In this document: positions 24,250 to 33,487 of the stretch, one piece after another
Numbering within the stretch: the first letter of the stretch is position 1
Layout of the letters: every line of letters begins with the position of its first letter
Origin: Micromonospora sp. Llam0
GTDB taxonomy: Bacteria; Actinomycetota; Actinomycetes; Mycobacteriales; Micromonosporaceae
Assembly: GCF_003751085.1 (NCBI RefSeq)
Contig: NZ_RJJY01000001.1
Span: 3,100,001-3,164,000, forward strand
Reading direction: 5' to 3'
Length of the DNA: 64,000 nucleotides
The notes under the pieces: generated by a model
What the model was told of the DNA's origin: nothing
Database searches by the model: none
The model's input: only the letters and a program-made list of their open reading frames with translations
Made by a program: the position numbers and the translations under genes

Positions 24250-26979
24250 GTGGTCACCACGGGCGACGGCAACACAGCTGACGGCGGCACAGGCGACGGC
24301 GGCACCCGGCAGGGCACCGGCCCCGACGGCCGACGACGACGCGGCCGCGGCACGCTGGTGACCGTCGGCACGGTCACCGCGCTCGTCGTCGGCATGGGGC
24401 TGACCGTGCTCGGGCTCGGCGCGGCCGACCACGCGGCGGCCGGCTACGACGCGAGTTCGTGGTTGTGGAGCTCCGCCCGGAGCGAGCTGGCCAGGGTCAA
24501 CGGTCTCACCGGGCGGGTCGACACCAGGGTCGAGGTCGCCGACGCCCAGGGCCGCCAGACCCAGGTGGTGCAGACGGACCAGTTCCTGATCCTGCGCGAG
24601 CTGGCCACCGGCAAGGTCAGCTCGCTCGATCTCGCCACGTTGCAGGTCGGCGCGACCGTCCGGAGCACGACCGGGCTCGGGGTGAGCGTGGCGATGCAAG
24701 GCGACGCGGCCTTCGTCATCGACGCCGTCCAGGGCGTGGTTCGCCAGATCGACCCCAGGTCACTGCAGCCCGTCGGCGACCCGGTGCGCTACCCGCCGGG
24801 GATCGCCGGTGGACACTTCGACGGCGCCGGTCGGCTGTGGATCGCAGTGCCGAGTGAGGGCACCGTCTCGGCGATCACCGCCGCGCCGCTGCCGAGCGAC
24901 CCGGCGCAGGGCGCGGCGGAGGCCGTCTTCGACTCGTCGATCCCGCAGCCGGCCGCCACCGAGCCGGATGCGGGCGCCACCGACGGCACCGCCGGGCCGA
25001 CCCGGGTCCGGACCGTGGCGGTCGCCCCGCCCAGCAACGAGTTGACCATCTCCGCGCTCGACGACGGCGTCGCGGTGCTCAACCGGACGGCCGGCGCGCT
25101 GACCCTGCTGCGCGGCGGGGACCGCCGTGAGGTGCCGCTCGACCTGGACGGTCCGGGCGTCCTGCCGACCCGCACGACCGGCAGCCTGCTCGCGGTCACC
25201 GTTCCCGAACGGCGACGCATCGTCCTGGTCGACGACGACGGGGTCCGGCAACTGTCGGTGCCGGGCAGCGGATCCGCGCTACGTCCCGCCGTCAGCTGGG
25301 CGGGCCGGGTCTACTGCGCCGACGAACGCAGCCGGGAGATCTTCGCGTTCGACGGGGCGGGGGCGCTGCTCCCGTCGATCGACGTCACCGAGACCACCGG
25401 CCCGCTCGACCTGGAGGTCCGGGAGAACCACCTGTTCATCAACGCACCCGACGCGGCCACCGCCCGGGTCGTCACCGACGCCCACGAGGTACGGCAGGTG
25501 GACAAGTACGCCAACGACATCCTCGGCGGTGACCCACCGCCGGAGCCGCCACCGCCGCCACCGCCGCCGCCGGAGCCGACGGTCGGCCGGCCGGGTGCGC
25601 CACGCGCGGTCAGCGCGGCAGCCGGCGACACCACCGTTCGGGTGAGCTGGCAGGCGGCGGCGGACAACGGCGCGAGCATCCAGCGATACGTGGTCACCGG
25701 CGACGGCCGCAGCTTCGAGGTGGGAGCCAACCAGCGGTCGTTCGAGGTCACCGAGCTGGTCAACGGCGACACGTACCGCTTCTCGGTCCACGCGGTCAAC
25801 GCCGAGGGTGCGGGGCCGAAGCGGGAGTCCAACCCGGTCGTTCCCACCGCCGAGGTGCCCGACGCCCCAGCGAACGTCACCGCGCGGGCCCGCCCGGACG
25901 GCTCGGTCGCGGTAAGCTGGCCGGCCGCCGACGGCCAGGGCAACGTCATCGCCGGCTACACGGTCACCGCTGTCTCGGCCGAAGCCACCGCCCCGGTCGG
26001 CGACGTCTCCGACACCGAGCTGGTCCTCGCGCCCGGGTCGCTCGACTACGGCAGACAGTACGCATTCACCGTCGTCGCGGTCAGCGACCAGGGAGCCAAC
26101 TCGACAGCATCGCCGTTGAGCAACTCGGTGGTGCCCTATACGGCCCCGGGCGAGCCGGCGGCGGTCGAGGCGACCACCGTGGCCGACCAGCGGGGAGCGC
26201 TGCGGGTCGGCTGGTCGCCGGCGCCGGACAACGGGCGGCCGGTCACCGGGTACGTGGTGACCGCCGGTGACCAGCGCACCGAAGTGTCCAACGGCACCGC
26301 CGTCACCCTGACCGGGCTGGGCAACGGTGCCGACGTGACGGTCGCGGTGCATGCGGTCAACGAGGCCGGTGACGGCCCGGCGGTGACCACGACGGCCCGT
26401 ACCGTCGCCGAGCCGAAGGTCACCGTCACCGGCGCCACCGCCGGCACCAACGCGGTCACCCTGAGCTTCTCGGTGGACGCCGGCGGCGGGAACGTCACCT
26501 GCAGCGCGGCGACCGACGGCGCGCCGGCCGTCACCGGCGGCTGCGACAGCATCCGGGTCGGCGGCCTCTACCCGGGACGGTCCTACCGGTTCACCGTCCG
26601 GGCCAGCAACGCGGCCGGCACCGGCACCGCCACCCACAGCCGGGCGACCGCGGACCTGTACGGCATCGCCACCTGCGTCAACGGCCCGGACGGCGAGCAA
26701 CGCACCTACTGCGACGACGACGTTCCCGGTCGCAACGGCAACGAGATCTTCTCCGTACCGGAGCAGGACAACAGCAGCCAGGTCGGCTGGGTGCCCGACG
26801 GCACCCGGCTCACCGCGCTGTGCCGCCGCCAGGGCGGGCACGTCGACGCCTGGATCTACAACGGCGGCAAGGCCAGCACCTGGTGGATCCGGGTGGAGTA
26901 CAGCGGGAAGAACTACATCCCGTGGGCCTGGTTGAACCTGGCCGGCGGCGACGACCTGAACCAGCTGCCCACCTGCTGA
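24250..26979 (+). CDS. Membrane-anchored propeller-like protein with four Fn3 domains
   Basis: A 909-residue surface protein. A cytoplasmic Gly/Arg-rich N-terminus is followed by one transmembrane segment (about 35-60), then about 370 residues of strand repeats resembling a beta-propeller. A polyproline hinge (PPEPP followed by nine prolines), four fibronectin type III domains (about 440-805) and a Cys-containing C-terminal SH3-like domain ending in NQLPTC complete it. GTG 24250 follows GGAAGG; the in-frame ATG 24208 lacks a ribosome site. It precedes moxR by 53 bases. Homologous sets of Fn3 protein, MoxR, DUF58 and transglutaminase genes occur in other actinomycetes, but their job is not established; a wall or adhesion function is inferred. 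Confidence 0.82.
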   Translation: MVTTGDGNTADGGTGDGGTRQGTGPDGRRRRGRGTLVTVGTVTALVVGMGLTVLGLGAADHAAAGYDASSWLWSSARSELARVNGLTGRVDTRVEVADAQGRQTQVVQTDQFLILRELATGKVSSLDLATLQVGATVRSTTGLGVSVAMQGDAAFVIDAVQGVVRQIDPRSLQPVGDPVRYPPGIAGGHFDGAGRLWIAVPSEGTVSAITAAPLPSDPAQGAAEAVFDSSIPQPAATEPDAGATDGTAGPTRVRTVAVAPPSNELTISALDDGVAVLNRTAGALTLLRGGDRREVPLDLDGPGVLPTRTTGSLLAVTVPERRRIVLVDDDGVRQLSVPGSGSALRPAVSWAGRVYCADERSREIFAFDGAGALLPSIDVTETTGPLDLEVRENHLFINAPDAATARVVTDAHEVRQVDKYANDILGGDPPPEPPPPPPPPPEPTVGRPGAPRAVSAAAGDTTVRVSWQAAADNGASIQRYVVTGDGRSFEVGANQRSFEVTELVNGDTYRFSVHAVNAEGAGPKRESNPVVPTAEVPDAPANVTARARPDGSVAVSWPAADGQGNVIAGYTVTAVSAEATAPVGDVSDTELVLAPGSLDYGRQYAFTVVAVSDQGANSTASPLSNSVVPYTAPGEPAAVEATTVADQRGALRVGWSPAPDNGRPVTGYVVTAGDQRTEVSNGTAVTLTGLGNGADVTVAVHAVNEAGDGPAVTTTARTVAEPKVTVTGATAGTNAVTLSFSVDAGGGNVTCSAATDGAPAVTGGCDSIRVGGLYPGRSYRFTVRASNAAGTGTATHSRATADLYGIATCVNGPDGEQRTYCDDDVPGRNGNEIFSVPEQDNSSQVGWVPDGTRLTALCRRQGGHVDAWIYNGGKASTWWIRVEYSGKNYIPWAWLNLAGGDDLNQLPTC

Positions 26980-27032
26980 CACCCGCCCACCCGGGCAGCC
27001 ACCGATCCACCCCGGCGAGGAGACCAGCCGCA

Positions 27033-28028
27033 GTGACCACGACCACCCAGTTGACGCCCCACGAGGTGACCGGCTTCGCCTCGACCGCCGCCCGACTGGC
27101 CGGGGAGATCTCCACCGTGGTGCTGGGCAAGCCGCAGGTGGTGCGACTGACCCTGACGGCCCTGTTCGCGCAGGGCCACGTCCTGCTGGAGGACGTGCCG
27201 GGGGTGGGCAAGACCACCCTGGCCCGGGCCGTCGCCGCGACGGTGCACGGCCACTGGCGTCGAATCCAGTTCACCCCCGACCTGTTACCCGCCGACGTGT
27301 CCGGGGTGACCATCTTCAACCAGTCCACCCAGGGTTTCGAGTTCCATCCCGGCCCGGTGTTCGCCAACATCGTCATCGCCGACGAGATCAACCGCGCCTC
27401 GCCCAAGACCCAGTCGGCGCTGCTGGAGGTGATGGAGGAACGCACGGTCACGGTGGACGGCGTCCGGCATCCGGTGCCCCGGCCGTTCCTGGTGGTGGCC
27501 ACCCAGAACCCGGTCGAGATGGACGGCACCTACCGGCTTCCGGAGGCCCAGCTGGACCGGTTCCTGGTCCGGCTGTCGGTCGGCTACCCCGATGAGCAGA
27601 CCGAGATCGAAGTGCTGCGCGGGGCGACCCTGCGGTCCCCCGAGGCGCTCGACCCGGTAACCGACACAGCCACCGTCGGCCAGCTCATCCAACTGGCGCA
27701 GCGGGTGCACATCGCCGACCCGCTGTACGGGTACGCGGTGCGGCTGGCGGCCGGGACCAGGACACACCCGCAGATCCGGGTCGGGGTCAGTCCACGCGGG
27801 GTGATCGCGCTGACCCGGGCGGCCTGCGCGTACGCGCTGATCGGCGGCCGGGGGTTCGTGCTGCCCGAGGACCTGAAAGCCCTGCTGGAGCCGGTCTTCG
27901 CGCACCGGCTGCTGCTCACCGCGGACGCCCAACTGCGCGGCGTCACCGCGGCCGAGGTGCTCGCCGACGTGGTCCGGTCGGTCCCGGTGCCGCTGCCGGC
28001 CGGCCAGCCGGCAGCCGCCGGGGTCTGA
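27033..28028 (+). CDS. moxR: MoxR-family AAA+ ATPase
   Basis: A 331-residue AAA+ chaperone-like ATPase of the MoxR group, which helps assemble or activate partner proteins, usually VWA or DUF58 proteins encoded next door. Walker A is EDVPGVGKT (53-61), Walker B is IVIADEINRA, and sensor 1 is the Asn in VVATQNPVEMDGTYRLPEAQLDRF. GTG 27033 has GGCGAGGAGACC upstream. The longer frame beginning at 26820 overlaps the previous gene and is a shadow extension. The DUF58 gene starts 11 bases after its stop, so both are surely on one transcript. Confidence 0.95.
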   Translation: MTTTTQLTPHEVTGFASTAARLAGEISTVVLGKPQVVRLTLTALFAQGHVLLEDVPGVGKTTLARAVAATVHGHWRRIQFTPDLLPADVSGVTIFNQSTQGFEFHPGPVFANIVIADEINRASPKTQSALLEVMEERTVTVDGVRHPVPRPFLVVATQNPVEMDGTYRLPEAQLDRFLVRLSVGYPDEQTEIEVLRGATLRSPEALDPVTDTATVGQLIQLAQRVHIADPLYGYAVRLAAGTRTHPQIRVGVSPRGVIALTRAACAYALIGGRGFVLPEDLKALLEPVFAHRLLLTADAQLRGVTAAEVLADVVRSVPVPLPAGQPAAAGV

Positions 28029-28039
28029 GCCGACCGACG

Positions 28040-29239
28040 ATGAACGTCACCGCCCGTTGTCTCGGCCTCGGCATAACCGCCGCGCTGCTCACCGCCGTCG
28101 GGTCCGTGCTCGGCTATCCGGAGCTCGCGCTGCTCGGCACCGCCGGTCTGACGGTGGTCGGCTACGCGGCCGGCTACGCGCTGTGGCAGCCCCGGCTGTC
28201 GGTACGCCGTACCGTCGAACCCGACCGGGTGAACCGCGGCGACCTGTGCACCGTGACGCTGCAGGTCGGCAACCTGCGGCGGTGGGGCGCGGCGAGCGTC
28301 CTCGCCGAGGAGCGGTGCGGCCGGCGGTGGATTCCGGTGCCGCTGGCCCGGTTGCACTCCGGTGCCACGACCACGGTGCGCTATCCGGTACCCACCGATC
28401 GCCGGGGCGTGCTCCCGGTCGGCCCGTTGCGGGTGCTCCGCCGCGACCCGTTCGGCCTGGTCGCCGTCGCGCGCGCGGACGGCGAACCGGTCCGGGTGTG
28501 GGTCCGGCCGCAGGTGCATCCGCTGCGCGCGGTGCCCGCCGGGATCGCCCGGAGTTTGGACGGCCAGATCGACCGGGTACCGCACGGCAGCATCACCTTC
28601 GACTCGTTGCGGGAGTACGTCGTCGGCGACGAACTGCGCCGGGTGCACTGGCGCACCAGCGCCCGGATCGGCCAGCTGATGGTGCGGGAACACGTCGACA
28701 CCAGTCTGCCCCGGATGGTGGTGCTGCTGGACAACCGGACGGTCGCGTACCAGGACCACGCCGACGGGGCGTCAGCGACGTTCGAGTCGGCTTGTGAGGC
28801 GGCGGCATCGGTGGTCGACGCGGCGACCCGGGCCGACCTTCCGCTGCTGCTGCGGATGGTCGTCGAACAGCCGCCGCCGGACGGCACACCGAGTCGGCAC
28901 CCGCTGGACCGGCTGGCCGAGGTCTCGCTGGCCGGTACCGACCGGCTGACCGGCGGGGACCCGGTCCGACAGGTCTGCGACCAGCTGCGCCAGCAACGAC
29001 CCGGCGACACGCTGGTCTATCTGGCCGGCACCGGTGATCCGGACGCCGTCACCCGCATCGGTGCGCTGCGCACAGTCTTCGCGACCGTCCTGGTCGGCCG
29101 GATCACCGGCGCCGTCGACCCGTCGGCAGGCGGGGCACCGGCGATGGGCGCCCCGACCGGGCTGGCCGGCGTGCTGTTCGTCGAGGCGGCCGACGGTGTC
29201 GGCTTCGCCGCCGGGTGGGATGCGGCAGGTGACCGGTGA
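28040..29239 (+). CDS. DUF58-domain membrane protein, MoxR partner
   Basis: A 399-residue protein with two hydrophobic N-terminal segments (about 8-50), a beta-rich region and the hallmark DUF58 motif, here DELRRVHWRTSARIGQLMVR. A VWA-like fold follows (TSLPRMVVLLDNR). DUF58 proteins pair with MoxR ATPases and transglutaminase-like membrane proteins. The cytoplasmic part is the expected MoxR client. ATG 28040 is 11 bases after moxR, and the stop overlaps the GTG start of the next gene (GTGA). Biochemical function in actinomycetes is unknown. Confidence 0.92.
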   Translation: MNVTARCLGLGITAALLTAVGSVLGYPELALLGTAGLTVVGYAAGYALWQPRLSVRRTVEPDRVNRGDLCTVTLQVGNLRRWGAASVLAEERCGRRWIPVPLARLHSGATTTVRYPVPTDRRGVLPVGPLRVLRRDPFGLVAVARADGEPVRVWVRPQVHPLRAVPAGIARSLDGQIDRVPHGSITFDSLREYVVGDELRRVHWRTSARIGQLMVREHVDTSLPRMVVLLDNRTVAYQDHADGASATFESACEAAASVVDAATRADLPLLLRMVVEQPPPDGTPSRHPLDRLAEVSLAGTDRLTGGDPVRQVCDQLRQQRPGDTLVYLAGTGDPDAVTRIGALRTVFATVLVGRITGAVDPSAGGAPAMGAPTGLAGVLFVEAADGVGFAAGWDAAGDR

Positions 29240-31605
29240 CCAGTGACCGGACGACCGAGCTGGCGCGTCTCGGTGCGGTGGCGGCGGCGCTGATCGCGAT
29301 GACCGGGTCAGCCGCGGTCCTGCTCGGCCGGATCTACGACGGGTCGGCGGCCGGCTGGCTGACCGCCGGTGCCGGCGCGGCGGCGGTGCTGGTCGGCACG
29401 TGCGCCCGGCGGCTGCCGAACTGGCAGGTGGCTCCGCTGTCCGTCCTGCTGATGGGTGGCTACCTGCTGGCGGCCGGATGGTGGGCGGCGGACCGGGCGG
29501 AGGTGGCCGGCCCAGTGCCCCGGCTGCTCGCCGACGCCGCCGCGAACGGAGTTCCCCGGCTGCTGACCGCGATGATCCCGATGGAGGCGGTGCCGGACAC
29601 TGTGGTGGTTCCGGTCGTGGCCAGCTGGCTCGCCGGCTTCACCGCGACCGAGCTCGCGGTACGGGCCCGGCGTATGCTGCTCGGCTGCCTACCGCCGTTG
29701 CTGCTGTTCGGCGCGGCGGCGTTCGTGGTCGGGCCGAACGCCGAGCCGGCCCGGTGGCCGGCGCTGCTGTTCGTCGCGGCGGCGGCGGTCGGGCTGCTGG
29801 TCACCGCGGCACCGGCGACCGCTGCCCGGCCGGGCCAGCCGGCGGCAACGGTCGACCAACCGGCCAGGCCGGACGACGGTGGCGCTGGCGCGCTGGCGGC
29901 GGTACGGCTGCGGACGGCGGCGGTGTCATTGGCCGGCGCGGCCACCGTACTGCTGCTGGTGGCGGTGAGCGCACCGTGGGTGGTGGCCCGGATCGCGACG
30001 ACCGACGTCGACCCACGCCGCTACGTCGCGCCACCACAGGTGGAGATTCTCGACGAGAATCCCCTGATCAGGATCTCCGGTTGGGCGCTCAATCCCGACC
30101 AGCCGCTGTTCGACCTGCGGGTCGGCGCGTCACCGGTCTCGACGGTGGACGGGCGGCGAGCTGCTGGGGCCGGCCCGCGTCCGACCGGAGACGGCGCGCG
30201 GCGGTTGACCCTGGCCGTGCTGCACGACTACGACGGCGTCACCTGGCGGGTCGGCGGGACCTATCGCAACGCCGGCCGGGTGCTGCCACCGGCCGAGGAC
30301 GCTGCGGCGTCCCCGACCGACGCGTCGTCGACGGACGCCGTACGTCAAGAGATCACCGTGGCCGAGCTGTCCGGACGGCTGCTGCCCGCGATCACCGCCC
30401 CGGTACGGGTCGACGGCGTCCGGGTGGCGTACGACCGGGCCAGCAGCACCTTGCTGCACCCCGAGGGTCTCACTCCCGGCGTCACGTACGCCGTCGACTC
30501 GGTGCCGCGTCGACCACCGCTGAACGCACTGACCACCGCAGACGTACCGGCCGGGGAGTCGGTGGCCCGGACGCTGCGGGTGGCCGACGGGGTGCCGGCG
30601 GAGATCCGTCGGCTCGCCCAGCAGCTCGCCCGGGACAACGGTGCGCCGTACCAGCGGGCGCTGGCCGTCGAGCAGTTCCTCGCCGACCACTACCAACTTG
30701 TCGCCGACGCGCCGAGCGGCCACGCGTACCCGAACCTGGGATTCTTCCTCTTCGGGCCGCGCGAGGCCGGCGGCCAGCGGGGCACCTCCGAGCAGTTCGC
30801 CGCCGCCTACGCGCTGCTCGGCCGGCTGATGGGGCTGCCCACCCGGGTGGTCGTCGGGTTCGTCGTGCCGTCCGGTGACGCGACGGTGCACGGCAGGCAC
30901 GCGGTGGCCTGGCCGGAGGTGCTCTTCTCCGATGTCGGTTGGGTGCCGTTCGATCCGCTGCCCCGACCGGACAGCACGCCGCGCCCGATCGAGGAGGAGT
31001 TCCGGCCGGCGCCGGACGAGCCGACGCCGCCGGCCGAGCCGTCCGCGCTGCCGACGGTCGACCCGCCGCCGTCGACACCGCCCTCGGCGGCCTCCGCACC
31101 GCCGGGTGGTCGGCCGTCCGGCTGGCTGCTCGGTGTCGTCGCGGTGACGGTGACCGGGGCCGGCACCGCCGGATGGGCCGGCGTCGTCCTGCTGCTGCGT
31201 CGCCGGCTACGCGACCGGCGGCTCGACGGCGGCCCGCCCGCGCAACGGATCTGCGGGGCCTGGCTCGAGGTGGTCGACGCGCTCCGGCTGGCCGGCCACC
31301 CGGCCGGGGCGCACCTGTCCGCCAGTGAGGTGGCCGGACACTGCCGGGCCCTGCCGGACGGCGCGGCGCTGCCCCGGCTCGACCCGCTGGCCGAGCTGGT
31401 CAACCTCGCCAGCTTCGCCCCGGGGCAGGCCGACGACGGGCAGGCCCGGCGCGCCGGTGGTTACGCCACCGTCTGGGTGGCGGCGCTACGTGCCCGGCGG
31501 CCGTGGTGGCAGCGGCTGATCTGGTCGCTGCACCCCGGCCCGCTGCGCTGGGCCGGTCGCCGCCGGGGCATGGCCGCCACCGCCGACACCACGGGAAGCG
31601 GTTAG
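29236..31605 (+). CDS. TgpA-like transglutaminase-domain membrane protein with Cys-to-Ser active site
   Basis: A 789-residue protein with about six N-terminal transmembrane helices (1-270), a DUF3488-like extracellular part, a transglutaminase core (about 440-580), a Pro-rich stretch, another helix (about 625-655) and a cytoplasmic DUF4129-like tail. The layout matches TgpA. In the core the expected triad is Cys-His-Asp. Here His555 (RHAVAW) and Asp573 (VPFDP) are present, but the Cys of the usual G-x-C-x-x-F motif is Ser518 in RGTSEQFA. It may therefore have changed chemistry or serve as a binding domain. GTG 29236 overlaps the DUF58 stop by four bases. Confidence 0.9.
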   Translation: MTSDRTTELARLGAVAAALIAMTGSAAVLLGRIYDGSAAGWLTAGAGAAAVLVGTCARRLPNWQVAPLSVLLMGGYLLAAGWWAADRAEVAGPVPRLLADAAANGVPRLLTAMIPMEAVPDTVVVPVVASWLAGFTATELAVRARRMLLGCLPPLLLFGAAAFVVGPNAEPARWPALLFVAAAAVGLLVTAAPATAARPGQPAATVDQPARPDDGGAGALAAVRLRTAAVSLAGAATVLLLVAVSAPWVVARIATTDVDPRRYVAPPQVEILDENPLIRISGWALNPDQPLFDLRVGASPVSTVDGRRAAGAGPRPTGDGARRLTLAVLHDYDGVTWRVGGTYRNAGRVLPPAEDAAASPTDASSTDAVRQEITVAELSGRLLPAITAPVRVDGVRVAYDRASSTLLHPEGLTPGVTYAVDSVPRRPPLNALTTADVPAGESVARTLRVADGVPAEIRRLAQQLARDNGAPYQRALAVEQFLADHYQLVADAPSGHAYPNLGFFLFGPREAGGQRGTSEQFAAAYALLGRLMGLPTRVVVGFVVPSGDATVHGRHAVAWPEVLFSDVGWVPFDPLPRPDSTPRPIEEEFRPAPDEPTPPAEPSALPTVDPPPSTPPSAASAPPGGRPSGWLLGVVAVTVTGAGTAGWAGVVLLLRRRLRDRRLDGGPPAQRICGAWLEVVDALRLAGHPAGAHLSASEVAGHCRALPDGAALPRLDPLAELVNLASFAPGQADDGQARRAGGYATVWVAALRARRPWWQRLIWSLHPGPLRWAGRRRGMAATADTTGSG

Positions 31606-31615
31606 CCTTACCTAA
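31597..31615. promoter_or_regulatory. IdeR/DmdR-type iron box
   Basis: The 19-mer matches the actinobacterial iron-box consensus (TWAGGTWAGSCTWACCTWA) at 16 positions; the three mismatches are all at the left end. The right half is intact as CTTACCTAA. It overlaps the stop codon of the transglutaminase-like gene and lies 22 bases before the GTG of the DUF3159 gene, so that gene may have its own iron-responsive promoter. Confidence 0.55.
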
Positions 31616-31637
31616 GGACGGCGGCGGGAGGCGGACG

Positions 31638-32294
31638 GTGACCGGAACATCGGGCGACACCCAGACGGAGTCACTCGCGCAGCTGCTCGGCGGGCGTCGA
31701 GGTGCCGTTGACGCCACGCTGCCGGCGGTGGCGTTCGGCGTCGGATGGGTGGCCGGCGGGGAGTCGATCTGGATCGGCGTGTACTGCGCGGTCGCGGTCG
31801 GCGTGGTGATCGCCGGAGTACGCCTGTGGCGTAACGATCGGCCCCGGTCGGTGCTGATCGGGTTGCTCGCCGTCTGCGTCGCCGCGGTGATCGCGCTGCG
31901 CACCGGGCGGGCCAGCGACTTCTTCCTGCTGCAGTTGCTGTCCAACGCGGCGAGCGCGCTGGCCTGGATGCTCAGCATCGTCGTCCGGTGGCCGTTGCTC
32001 GGCGTGGTCGTGGGAGCGGTGCTGGGCCAACGTACCCGGTGGCGCCGGGACCCGGCGCTGCTGCGGGCGTACGGCCGGGCCAGCTGGGTCTGGGTTGGGC
32101 AGTACGTCACCCGGGTAGCCGTCTTCGTCCCGCTCTACCTCGCCGACCAGGTGATAGCGCTGGCCGCCCTCCGGGTCGCGCTGGCCTGGCCGCTGGTCGC
32201 CGCCTGCCTGGCGGTGAGCTGGTGGGTGCTCCGCCGGTCGCTTCCGGCCGGGCACCCGGGGATACGCCATCCGGTACCGGCCGACCTGCGGTGA
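31638..32294 (+). CDS. DUF3159 family membrane protein
   Basis: A 218-residue, mostly hydrophobic protein with five or six transmembrane helices. It matches the actinobacterial DUF3159 pattern: a short polar N-terminus with LAQLLGGRRGAVDATLPAVAF, a conserved RTGRASDFF between helices and WVGQYVTRVAV later. GTG 31638 is preceded by GGGAGG at 6-base spacing. It lies 32 bases after the transglutaminase-like gene, with an iron-box-like site between them. Function is unknown in the family. It could be co-transcribed with the block above or controlled separately. Confidence 0.85.
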   Translation: MTGTSGDTQTESLAQLLGGRRGAVDATLPAVAFGVGWVAGGESIWIGVYCAVAVGVVIAGVRLWRNDRPRSVLIGLLAVCVAAVIALRTGRASDFFLLQLLSNAASALAWMLSIVVRWPLLGVVVGAVLGQRTRWRRDPALLRAYGRASWVWVGQYVTRVAVFVPLYLADQVIALAALRVALAWPLVAACLAVSWWVLRRSLPAGHPGIRHPVPADLR

Positions 32295-32323
32295 CGAATC
32301 GGCCTCCCGTACGACCCGGGCCG

Positions 32324-32369
32324 GTGCGGATGTGACTAGAGTGACACGCTGTCCCGACCGCATCCGCAC
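32324..32369. promoter_or_regulatory. 9-bp inverted repeat flanking a promoter-like element
   Basis: GTGCGGATG (32324-32332) and CATCCGCAC (32361-32369) are separated by 28 bases that contain a TAGAGT -10-like hexamer at 32336-32341. The ribosome site AAGGAGG of the next gene begins directly after the right arm. It may be an operator, and if transcription starts further upstream it may be a hairpin beside the ribosome site. Confidence 0.35.
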
Positions 32370-32387
32370 AAGGAGGCAGGCGTTCCC

Positions 32388-33464
32388 GTGGCCGAGAAAC
32401 CTGCTGACTCCGCTCGCGGCACCAGACGCAGCGACTCCGCTGCTGACGGTGCCCTCACGCAGCCGACCGTCGAGCTGAACGCCCTGCCTGGCGGTCGGCC
32501 GCCGGGCCCGAGGGTTCCGGACGCACCGACGGTCGAGCAGCCGATCGTCGAGCAGCCAACGGTCGAGCAGCCGATCGTCCAGCCGTCGACCGCTGCGGCC
32601 CGCCGGAGCCGTCGGGCCGCGAACCGCTCGGCCGACGTGTTCGACGAACCGACGGTCGAGCAGCCGGTGGTCCGCCCTGCGGCCGTCCGTCCCGACACCG
32701 CCGACGCGAACCTGCCCGCCGGACCGGCACAACCACCAGCGGGACCAGCCGGCACCGCAGCGGGACCGGCACAACCACCAGCGGGACCGGCAGCGACCGC
32801 ACCGGGGCCGGCCCGGACCGCGCCACCGGACGAGCCGGACCGGTTCATCGCGCTGGCCCGCCGGTACGGCTGGGTGGTGGCCGCCGGTTCGGTCGCCGCG
32901 GTGGCGCTGCTGTGCTCGGCGCCGTTCGTCTCCGGCAACGGACTGTTGTGGAATCCAGCGAGTTCGACCGGCTCGCCGGTCACCCCCACCGTGACGGCGG
33001 ACAGCGCCCCGACCGCGACGGTCACGCCCGAGGTCACCGACACCTCGCCGGCCGCCGGCAACAGCGGGGAGTCACCCGAGGTGCGCCAGGCCGACCCGCC
33101 GGCGGCGCCCCCCGAGCAGCCCGCCTCCGACCCGGCCCCTCCCCCGCCCCCGTCGGAGGACCCGCCGGCATCCAGCGCCGCCCCGCCGGGCGGCGGCGAG
33201 CCGGTGCTGCTCGGCCCGGACAACAGCGACGACCTCCGAGGCATGCTGGACAGCTACTGCAAGCAGGAGCACGGCGGCGAGTGGATGGCGTGGCCCCGCG
33301 AGTGGCCGGGCAACGGCACCGACTGGGAATGCGTCCGGCCGTGGACCCATCATGACCGGGACCTCGACGTCCGACGCGCCTGCGCCAGTCGGTACGGCGA
33401 GCCGGTCATCGCCGAGGCCGGCAGTCGTCGGGACGCGTACAGCTGGCGGTGCTACCGGGGCTGA
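32388..33464 (+). CDS. Single-pass membrane protein with repeat-rich cytoplasmic part and Cys-containing outer domain
   Basis: A 358-residue protein that I do not recognise. Residues 1-155 are low complexity, with TVEQPIVEQP-type 5-residue repeats followed by PAQPPAGPA-type 14-residue repeats. One transmembrane segment (about 160-180) follows, then a Thr/Pro-rich linker and a compact 90-residue C-terminal domain. That domain has four Cys and five Trp (SYCKQ, WECVRPWTHHDRDLD, ACASRYGEP, WRCYRG) and is predicted outside and disulfide-bonded. GTG 32388 has AAGGAGG upstream. It is followed by strong hairpins, so it ends its transcript. Confidence 0.75.
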   Translation: MAEKPADSARGTRRSDSAADGALTQPTVELNALPGGRPPGPRVPDAPTVEQPIVEQPTVEQPIVQPSTAAARRSRRAANRSADVFDEPTVEQPVVRPAAVRPDTADANLPAGPAQPPAGPAGTAAGPAQPPAGPAATAPGPARTAPPDEPDRFIALARRYGWVVAAGSVAAVALLCSAPFVSGNGLLWNPASSTGSPVTPTVTADSAPTATVTPEVTDTSPAAGNSGESPEVRQADPPAAPPEQPASDPAPPPPPSEDPPASSAAPPGGGEPVLLGPDNSDDLRGMLDSYCKQEHGGEWMAWPREWPGNGTDWECVRPWTHHDRDLDVRRACASRYGEPVIAEAGSRRDAYSWRCYRG

Positions 33465-33487
33465 CGTCAGCCGACGAACACAAGGGT

